Below are positions 41,810-64,000 of a stretch of DNA of 64,000 bases, piece after piece. The stretch is from Acanthosepion esculentum (Eukaryota; Mollusca; Cephalopoda; Sepiida; Sepiidae): positions 77,959,460-78,023,459 of the forward strand of contig OZ038485.1 of assembly GCA_964036315.1 (NCBI GenBank), in the 5' to 3' direction. Position numbers and translations under genes: made by a program. The stretch's first letter is position 1; every line of letters begins with the position of its first letter. The notes under the pieces are model-generated. The model made no database searches, was not told where the DNA came from, and saw only the letters and a list, made by a program, of their open reading frames with translations.

Positions 41810-42090
41810 CAGTTGATCTGACTAGATGTAGCTGTAATTTCTATGCTAACAGTTTCTTCTCTCGCACTTCTCGCTTGTGGAACTCCCTTCCGGCTCCATG
41901 CTTTCCAGCCAACTTTAATCTGTAAAAATTTAAATGCAATGTCAATCGCTATCTACTGTCCTCCTGATTACTCTCTTCTCTTTCTACCCATCATTGTTTC
42001 TGTTCCTAATTCTTCCGCACCCTGTAACCTCTTGTGTCTTAGTGGCATTATTGCCTTGCCTGAGGTGATTCCGATTTAAAAGAAAAAAAA
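41810..42090 (+). pseudogene. 3' end of a LINE
   Basis: Bases 41855-41990 read SLALLACGTPFRLHAFQPT in one frame, a shifted form of the RLWNSLP motif, then CTTGTGTCTTAGTGGC and CCTTGCCTGAGGTGA. It ends in A-rich and (CA)n sequence. It is the same family as the three others in the window. Confidence 0.6.
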
Positions 42091-42292
42091 CACACACACA
42101 CAAACCAGAAATGTGCAGTGGAAAATGTTATTTCTGACCTTAGATCTCTAGTTGGGACTCGGTAGGGAATACATATAGAACAGAAATCAAAGGAAATGGT
42201 AAATAATAATAATAATAATGATAATAAAAATCACACACGATTACATAATAACTGATTTTTTTCTTATCAGTCAATATGTTAATGAATTTAAA

Positions 42293-42565
42293 ATGAATCA
42301 AATAGCATCATTGTACGCATTCCTATTTGACGGACGAGTCAGTAATTGTCTAATGGTAGGATTTGAAAAGATTACAACTTGGAATTTTGTCGTACTTGTA
42401 TTCGCTTTATTCGGAATCTTCATTGGAGAGAGAATGGAAATTCCAACTAAAGATGAAGTTTCCTTATTTCAAATCGTCCGACCGAAACGTAGGACAGTAA
42501 AACCCGAGAAAATTATGACTCTTACTTTCATTTGCTGGGCAATGTTTTTAATATTCATTTTCTGA
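42293..42565 (+). CDS. Possible small two-helix membrane protein or terminal exon
   Basis: An open frame of 90 codons starts AAAATGA and ends TGA. It holds two hydrophobic segments: residues about 30-46 (WNFVVLVFALFGIFIG) and about 75-90 at the very C terminus (IMTLTFICWAMFLIFIF). A basic linker with KRRTVKPEK lies between them. A TTTTTTCTTATCAG tract ends at 42270, so the frame could also be a last exon starting at 42271. AATAAA at 42667-42672 could serve as a polyadenylation signal. The codon mix is less A/T-extreme than its flanks. I do not recognise the family. It sits between the two convergent genes. Confidence 0.4.
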   Translation: MNQIASLYAFLFDGRVSNCLMVGFEKITTWNFVVLVFALFGIFIGERMEIPTKDEVSLFQIVRPKRRTVKPEKIMTLTFICWAMFLIFIF

Positions 42566-43029
42566 TTAAAACCGCATAACCATAGGTCTAGATGTGAACT
42601 ACTCTGTTCTTAGTCGACAACATTAGTAACAACTTATAACCAACACCATGCTGTTGAATATATTAAAATAAATATTAGTATACCTTAAAACAATATTTTC
42701 ATCATCAGTATATATATATAAAATTTAATATATATATAATATTTAAAAAACATCGATAAGGAAAATTAGGTGAAATAAGCGACAGAATGCACGACAAAAA
42801 TTGGTTTTGCAATGTTTCTTTTCAGCAATTTGGCAAGATGAACGTTGGAATGCGATTCTGGATGTTGTGGAATTTGTTTCATAAGAAAAAAATACGACAG
42901 TACACAAAAAATAAATGAATGAACGAATATTGAAATTAGTTTGATACGAAACTTGTATTTCAAATTAATGATGTTTTTATAAAGGTTGTCCTTATTACAA
43001 TATCGTTCCCAGTTTTCTGTTGAAAACAT

Positions 43030-43700
43030 TTGCTTTGTAAGCTATTTAATTTTAATTTAATTTTTTTTGAAAACATTTGCTTTTTTATTTTTGTTGAAAA
43101 GTTCGCTTTGTAAATTTTGTAATTTTTCTTGAAAATATTTGCTTTGTTGTTTTTGTTGAAAACATTTGCTTCGTAGACTATACAGATTTGTTGAAAACCG
43201 TTTGCTGTATAAATTTTGTTGAAAATCTTAGTAAATTTTGTCAATTTCATTGGAAACATTTGCATTGTTAATTTTGTTAGTTTTGTTGAAAACGTTTGCT
43301 TGAAAGCTTTGTAATTTTTGTTGAAAACATTTACTTTGTAAGTTTTGTCCCTTTTACATTTGTTTTGTAAATTTTGTGATTTTAGTTGAAAATATTTGCT
43401 TTTTATTTTTGTTGCAAATATTTGTAATGTAAGTTTTGTTGAAAACATTTGCTGTGTAAATTTTGTGATTTTTACATTTTCTTTGTTAGTTTTGTTGTTG
43501 AAAACATTTGCTTTGCAAATTTTGTCATTTTTGTTGAAAACGTTTGTTTTTGTTAATTTTGTTGAAATCATTTGCTTTGTAAATGTTGTTGCAAACATTT
43601 GTTTTGTTAATTTTGTTATTTTTTGTTGAAAACTTTTTGCTGTGTAAATTTTGTTGAAAATTTAGTAAATTTTATCAATTTCATTGGAAACATTTGCTTT
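43030..43700 (-). repeat. Degenerate ~30-40-bp minisatellite, open on the minus strand
   Basis: Plus-strand units vary around GTTGAAAACATTTGCTTTGT followed by AAATTTTGT, with lengths differing by indels. On the minus strand these give a 212-codon open frame (42960-43598) built of KANVFNKN- and FSTKLTK-like words, rich in Lys and Asn. The frame survives because the repeat lacks stop triplets in that register, so coding is doubtful. Confidence 0.7.
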
Positions 43701-43956
43701 ATAAACATTCTGTAATTTTTGATTACCTCTTAGTGTTTCTTGATGTTTAAATAAGCTGTCTAATAATGTGAAAGTTGGAAAATACGATAAATTTGTAAAG
43801 ATTTCCTACATTGTAAACAGGACATGAAGTCTACAATAATTTACACATATGGCTTGAAATATCCTGCCTATTCTTAATGAAAATATTTCTGTGAATCCCT
43901 TCATTAGTTTTACCAAAATTTCAAGAAATTCAAAATAACTATTAATGTGAGGCGGA

Positions 43957-43958
<2 letters not shown>

Positions 43959-44010
<52 letters not shown>
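43959..44010. repeat. (TA)n microsatellite
   Basis: An uninterrupted TA run of about 25 repeats immediately left of a short palindrome. Confidence 0.9.
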
Positions 44011-44016
<6 letters not shown>

Positions 44017-44059
44017 AATAAATCCTAAAGAGCTCTTTAGGATTTATTTCATTTATCCC
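44011..44059. repeat. Palindrome centred on GAGCTC
   Basis: AATAAATCCTAAAGAG and its inverse CTCTTTAGGATTTATT meet with no loop, and the symmetry continues weakly outward (GAAATAA...TTATTTC). It abuts a (TA)n tract. Confidence 0.75.
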
Positions 44060-44270
44060 TGCTCTACTTAGCGTATTGAGAACTCTACGTTTTAGCTTTA
44101 TTACTCGCTTGAGGTTTTTTCTTTGGACTAAAAACTTAAAGCACTTGACGATTTATTTCGCCCTGTTCGGATGTTTCTAGTTCTTTCGTTTTTTTTTTAA
44201 TTCTTTCCCTCCGGTAACACTTTGTTTTGATAGACTTACAAGTTGCACTATCCGAGGTTTTTTCCAATCG

Positions 44271-44274
<4 letters not shown>

Positions 44275-44319
<45 letters not shown>

Positions 44320-44325
44320 GTAGTA

Positions 44326-44367
<42 letters not shown>
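44275..44367. repeat. (TTA)n followed by (TA)n
   Basis: About 17 TTA triplets are followed by three AGT/GTA triplets and about 19 TA dinucleotides. Confidence 0.9.
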
Positions 44368-44370
<3 letters not shown>

Positions 44371-45122
44371 TTAAAACAAAAGGAATACTTTTTTTACCAA
44401 TATGTTTCGTCCTCTGATGGATTTTATAAAGGCAAATGTAAAGTAAAGATTTTATTCCGCAATATATATTTATAAACAGAAGTAAAAATATTTCAACAAA
44501 GCTCTAAAAAGGTCAACTGTGAGAGTCAAGGTAAACTATAAAGGATGCTAATTGATGTAATTTAGTGCCTAATAAATGAAATGTTGTTTTTGTTGTTGAT
44601 CTTTTATTTTCTTATTTGTTTATATTTATTTATTTTTAGATTAATTTTATTGTTTATTATTTTATTTTAATTTGATGAATTATATATGCATTTATTTATT
44701 TTAAATAACAAAAGGTTTTGATTTAACCGTTGTCTTTTAATTTTTAAAGTTTTTATGGTCATGTATTTTTGGTTGGGAAAGGAGTATTTCTTTTTAAAGA
44801 AATGAGGTATTTGAAAAAAAAAATCCGGAGCTCAGGTTAACATTTCGACAAAATGATAGCGGAACTTTCCGTCTAAGTTTTTTCTCTTTTAACGAGTGAG
44901 GCATTCTTTGGATCGAAAGTTGTGTTTGAATTTATCTATAACTCATTTAATAAATTGTTATTCATAAGATCCTTTTTAGGTTATACATAACGATTTATTA
45001 AATGCAAAATGTCGCTATCAAGTCTTGCGAAAATGACCATATAATTTTCTGAGCTCGTTTTTGACTGAATCATTCAGTTTTACATCTTGACATAAATTGA
45101 ATTATATTTTTCTAAATTTATT

Positions 45123-59989
<14,867 letters not shown>

Positions 59990-60357
59990 CTAAAATGCAT
60001 TATACGACCAGTATCATGTTAAAAGATGAAAGATAATTGCTTAAGTTAATTATTATGTTGATACGAAAATTATCTTTTTCACTTAAAGTAATTGTATGGA
60101 TGTAAAAATAGGTCGGATGTAGAAGGATTTCTTATTCTAGCTTGATTTCTATTAGTTGAACTGCATTAAAAGTTGTTAAGCAGCAAAATCAACAATCATC
60201 TTCGTCGTCTGTAAAAGACATCTTCAGCAGGATGAAATCAAATGATTACTTATCAGGCTAATTATTTACTAATATGCACATCTAATATTTACTTAAATTT
60301 ATAAATTAAATATATTTATTCAAGATGGCGGTTAGGAACAAAAACTCGTCAAACAAG

Positions 60358-60488
60358 TAAATGGCCAGCAAAAGGCCAAAGTTTTTATTTGGAAAGATCG
60401 TTGCATCACAATAGCGCGACTGTTTCATTCTTTGCAACATCTCAGGTATTGACTTGATTCCTTCAATACTGTATCGGTGGGATGAATC
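60358..60488 (-). pseudogene. Duplicated SLC16-like exon with a 45-bp in-frame deletion
   Basis: The minus strand from 60488 repeats the exon at 59989-59800: TTTTAG acceptor, then DSSHRYSIEGIKSIPEMLQR, MKQSRYCDATIFPNKNFGLL and LAIYL. Compared with its partner it lacks 15 codons and carries many substitutions, but there is no stop codon and the acceptor is kept. No GTAAGC donor is present where the partner has it. It is either a decayed duplicate or a rarely used alternative exon with another donor. Confidence 0.75.
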
Positions 60489-61010
60489 CTAAAAGACCTC
60501 AAACAAATGGTATCAACGTGTTAAAAAAGATGAAAGATAATTATGAGGTTAATGAGACATTCTTTTTTTCCTTTAAATTAATTATTTTGTTATCAAAATA
60601 TTTTCCATACACTTCTTTGAATTCAAAAAACTTTCACCTAAATTGTTTATTCCATCATAAAATAGCGATTCCGCAGTTTTGATTTGATGAATTCTTTCAG
60701 AAATGTTTCATACTTTTGAACAATTTGAAATTACTGACCAGCCAACAAGTGTTGCAAAGAATGAAATAATTGGTAGTCTGAAGGTGAGAGGTTTGGAGAA
60801 TAGGTCTCATGGAGAAGAACTCATCCCAGCATGATTCCTGTTAGTTGCATTCCATTTGCAACATCAAAAGGAAAATTGTTAGGTTACAAAATCAACAATC
60901 ATTTTCGTCGTCCGAAAAAGTATCTTTACTATGAAGTCAAATGATTACTTTTCGCCAGGCTAATTATTTAACAATATGCACTTCTAATATTTATTTAAAT
61001 AATGATGATC

Positions 61011-61675
61011 TGAACATTTGTGTCTAATTTCTATATCTCGAAGAACCGCAGTCTGTTGTCGAAATATAGCCGTGAATTCTTCAGCTGACAAACGAAAATC
61101 ATTTTTCTTATAGACACAGCTATGCATGCCTGTCGTTACTCTATTGGCATTCCCGTGGCAAATGTTCAGATGAGTTTTATTTGTTAGTTCCACCAGTTCA
61201 TACATTTACATCTAGGGCAAACCATATCACTTCTATAGAGATGCATAATCCTCATTTCAACCGTGTCCCAAATGCAAAACATATGTGCCACTCAGCTTTT
61301 CTTCAAGAATTTCCACATTGTGGAAAGACATCCTGCGTCGGTGCTTCCATGAACACTTCAATTTTAATCTCTTCGTGTCATGGTTCAATCGTTATCCTCA
61401 TAATTTTCACTTCTTACCAACTTCTTTCATTGATACTACACATTTTATTCATTATTACCATTTCGACAGTAATCTACTACCTTCAGTAGTGGATTACTGT
61501 CTTACTACTGTTACTATATTTAGTAATATGTTACTAAACATTTTCAGAATTGCACATGCGCATATATATTACTATATTTATTATCTTATATATAATCTCA
61601 AAATTATGTTATGGAAATACGCATTGATGTTGAATAAGGATTATAGAATATGTTTACCTACTGTTGCAATTGAGT

Positions 61676-61680
<5 letters not shown>
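61011..61680 (-). other. Upstream intron of the SLC16-like gene, unassigned
   Basis: It holds two overlapping open frames at 61181-61680 without a recognised domain. No acceptor or exon of the transporter was found here. Confidence 0.3.

Positions 61681-61763
<83 letters not shown>
61681..61763. repeat. (TA)n microsatellite
   Basis: About 41 TA repeats without interruption. Confidence 0.95.
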
Positions 61764-61769
<6 letters not shown>

Positions 61770-61793
61770 GGCGGCAATTTACCCATCCACCCG

Positions 61794-61860
<67 letters not shown>

Positions 61861-61885
61861 GGATGGGTAAATTGCCGCCATATTA
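61764..61885. repeat. 28-bp perfect inverted repeat around (TA)n
   Basis: TAATATGGCGGCAATTTACC...ATCCACC at 61764-61791 is exactly inverted at 61858-61885, with about 66 bp of mostly TA repeats between. The right arm leads straight into the mariner element, so the arm is probably its terminal inverted repeat. Confidence 0.9.
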
Positions 61886-62632
61886 TATTTTTAATTTCGC
61901 ACATTTTGTCGACTGCACAGTATAGTAGGGTCAGTTGGGCACCGTCTGTGAGAAAAAAGTATAATGACGCAACCTACTCTACCAGAAATTGGGAAACGGC
62001 ATGCTGTACTGCTTTCTATTCACACCGGAAGTTCCAATACGAACATTCCAGAGTGTTTGGGTGTCAAACTGTGCAGAGGATTTGGAAAGAGTTTGATGAT
62101 GAGAACGAAGGTACGGCAGCTCGGAAAATTCACTCAGATCGTTCTAACTAGAAAAGAACTCCCAAATTTGTTTGTGGGGTCCTCAGACTCAATACGAAGA
62201 CCTACGTAAAGTGTCTTGAGAAGTAGTGCTGCCCTGGGTCAAGAAGGTGGCTGCTGGAAGACCCTATGTCTGGCAACATGACTCTGCGCTATGCCATGCA
62301 AGCAGGAGAAACCAGTCATGGCTGTCAGACAATTTCTGCTGATCACATCATTCCTTACATCTGGCTACTTAACTCCCCGGACAGCAAACCCCTTGGCTAT
62401 TATGTGTGGAGCGCAGTTGAGCGAGATAGCAACAAAACCACTTGCAACACCAAGATGAACTGAAGGCAAGGATTATGGAAGTATTCACCAACTTGAAGAA
62501 GGAGACTGTCCAGAATAATTGCAGGACATTCTGAAGTCATCTGGAAGCTGTGGTTGAAGACAATGGTGATTTTATTGAATAAATTTACTGTTTAGCATTT
62601 CAAGATATTTTTGTGTAATTTTGGTAAATATA
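61858..62632 (+). mobile_element. Mariner element, internally deleted
   Basis: The transposase frame begins at ATG 61964 (MTQPTLPEIGKRHAVLLSIH), continues through the helix-turn-helix part and TAARKIHSDRS with frame changes, then jumps after SDSIRRPT to VLPWVKKVAAGRPYVWQHDS. The third catalytic block survives as NSPDSKPLGYYVW with VERD after it. The middle third, with the first Asp (an SDEKNF-type block), is deleted. The frame closes at TAA 62580-62582. The far terminal repeat is not clear and the Tc1 element starts at 62633. Confidence 0.85.
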
Positions 62633-64000
62633 CAGTCAACGGCGAAATTATTCGTACACCCATCAATTTTGAATATTTTTATCCATTTCTCAGAATCTGA
62701 TGCCAGGTTTTTATATGTTAATAAGCACAAACAAAAGGAATATAAAACTCAATTTTCAGAACAATATGACAAATAATTATGCAACATAAGAAAAGACAAA
62801 ATTATTTGTACAGTAGAAAATATCGTTTTTAATTGATTGATTCGTGTAAGTATAAGTAATTTACATAATTATTTTATCGGTGAAGCCTTCTAGACTATTT
62901 ATTCAGTATAATATTTTTGATAATTCCAGCAAAGAACATCTCGTGGTGCATAGAGTGTCCCCATTGTTATTCTTATGTTAATAACACGATGGGAAGACAA
63001 AGGAGCTTAGCGTTGACTTGAGAAAGAGAATTATTAACTTCCACAAGTCGGGAAATAGTTACTGCTCTATTTCAAAGCGGTTAGCTATCCCTAAATCTAC
63101 GGTACAGTTCGTTATAAAGAAGTTTAAACAGTTTGGCACAACATAGAATTTGCCTGGGCGTGGACGAAAATCCAAATTGTCACCGAGAACTGTACGAAAA
63201 CCGTGTCGCGAGATTAATCCCAAGAGTTGTTTTGAAAGACATTGCCAAAAGTTTGGATACGATGGATATCAGCGTAAGTACTCGCACACTACAACGTTGT
63301 ATGGAAACCGATCACGACGAACCCATGTCACATTGTTGCACGGTTTAATTTTGCCAAAACGTTCTTGGAGAAAGAAAATTACTTTTGGGAACAAGTACTA
63401 TGAAGTGATGAATCAAAAATTGAGTTTTTTTGGACATAATGATGTACAGAAGATTTGGCGCAATAAATGTGAAGCTTTCCTCCCAAAGAACCCAGTGGCA
63501 GCATTAAAACATGGTGGCGGCTCGATGATGTTTTACGGTTGTTTTAGCTCAAGGGTGACTGGACAATTAATTACAATAAGAGCAATAATGAAATCTGCAG
63601 AATATATAAAAATTCTGGATGAAAATCTATATCAGCGCAGAATCTTCATCTAGGTCGGCGGTTTACTTTCCAGTAAAATAATGATCCCAAACATACGTCT
63701 AAATCAGTGACTACGTGGCTTCAAAGAAAAGATTATTGTTCTGACATGGCCTTCAATGAATCCTGACTTTAATCTCACTGAAAATCTATGGCATGAATTG
63801 AAAGTTCGAATAATCCTCGGTCACCAAAAAACCTTCAGGAATTAGAACGTGTAACCATTGAATACCGAATAGGGCGAGGTTTAAAGTGAATTAGCGTCAA
63901 AATCGTGGGAAAATTTCCTAAGACACCTAGGAATTTCATTTTTTGAAGACACCCCAGGCGCTGAGCAATGAACCCAGCCCCCTCCTGAAGAAGAGGTAAT
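62633..64000 (+). mobile_element. Tc1-like element, cut by the window end
   Basis: It starts TA|CAGTCAACGGCGAAATTATT. The transposase begins near ATG 62991 (MGRQRSLAL) and soon changes frame: RKRIINFHKSGNSYCSISKR, then STVQFVIKKFKQFG (helix-turn-helix), LPGRGRKSKLSPRTV, and FGHNDVQKIWRNKCEAFLPK with LKHGGGSMMFYGCFSS. The second catalytic block reads NNDPKHTSKSV in another frame and the third appears as [18 protein letters not shown]. There are at least four frameshifts or stops, so it is inactive. Its right end is outside the window. Confidence 0.88.

Noticed and set aside
61181..61680. Two overlapping plus-strand frames of 102 and 131 codons
   Set aside because: They have no recognised motif and the frames overlap each other, so they are probably chance frames in intronic DNA.

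Overview
This is an intron-rich, A+T-rich animal genome segment crowded with transposons and dinucleotide repeats. The mixture of tRNA-derived SINEs, several LINE families, Tc1/mariner, Helitron-type and Gypsy-type debris, and long (TA)n tracts fits a mollusc, most likely a cephalopod such as an octopus. That assignment is inferred from protein resemblance and repeat style, not from a search. Nothing here is prokaryotic, and no viral genome or toxin gene was recognised.

Two host genes are supported and they converge. On the plus strand, 1049-38028 is a complete 14-exon gene for RRP9 (U3-55K), the WD40 protein of the U3 small nucleolar RNP. All 14 exons join in frame with GT/AG junctions to give 463 codons. 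An NRF1-like and an ETS-like site lie just upstream of the start codon, and a polyadenylation signal lies 31 bases after the stop. On the minus strand, 59989 down to 45123 holds the last four coding exons (about 240 codons, transmembrane segments 7-12) of an SLC16/monocarboxylate-transporter-like MFS protein. Its 5' exons lie beyond base 64000. A possible 90-codon two-helix membrane protein at 42293-42565 sits between the two genes, and a possible terminal exon of another gene lies at the left edge.

Most of the window is intron filled with mobile elements. RRP9 intron 2 (11.6 kb) holds two inverted copies of a 1.9-kb TA-flanked element with ~115-bp terminal inverted repeats, a Helitron helicase relic, a minus-strand EN-RT LINE and a CAGTAGTCC-type DNA-transposon derivative. 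Intron 3 holds a decayed copy of a multicopy transposon-like gene. Introns 6 and 8 each hold an internally deleted copy of one non-LTR family, each with a perfect target-site duplication. Intron 9 holds a 1.08-kb TIR element and a SINE. Intron 11 holds LINE RT debris and intron 12 a Tc1 relic. The intergenic part (38.1-45.1 kb) holds RT and gag-like fragments and a Lys/Asn-encoding minisatellite.

The SLC16 introns contain a SINE pair, a 4.06-kb array of a 55-bp repeat (about 74 copies) with higher-order structure, two long nearly perfect hairpins, a non-autonomous LTR retrotransposon with a probable tRNA-Trp primer site, a duplicated in-frame copy of one transporter exon, and mariner and Tc1 transposases. 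The most unusual signals are the 55-bp array, the 38-bp perfect hairpin at 59502-59580, the exon duplication, the TIR family at 4-8 kb, and the loss of the charged transport residues from the SLC16 protein.
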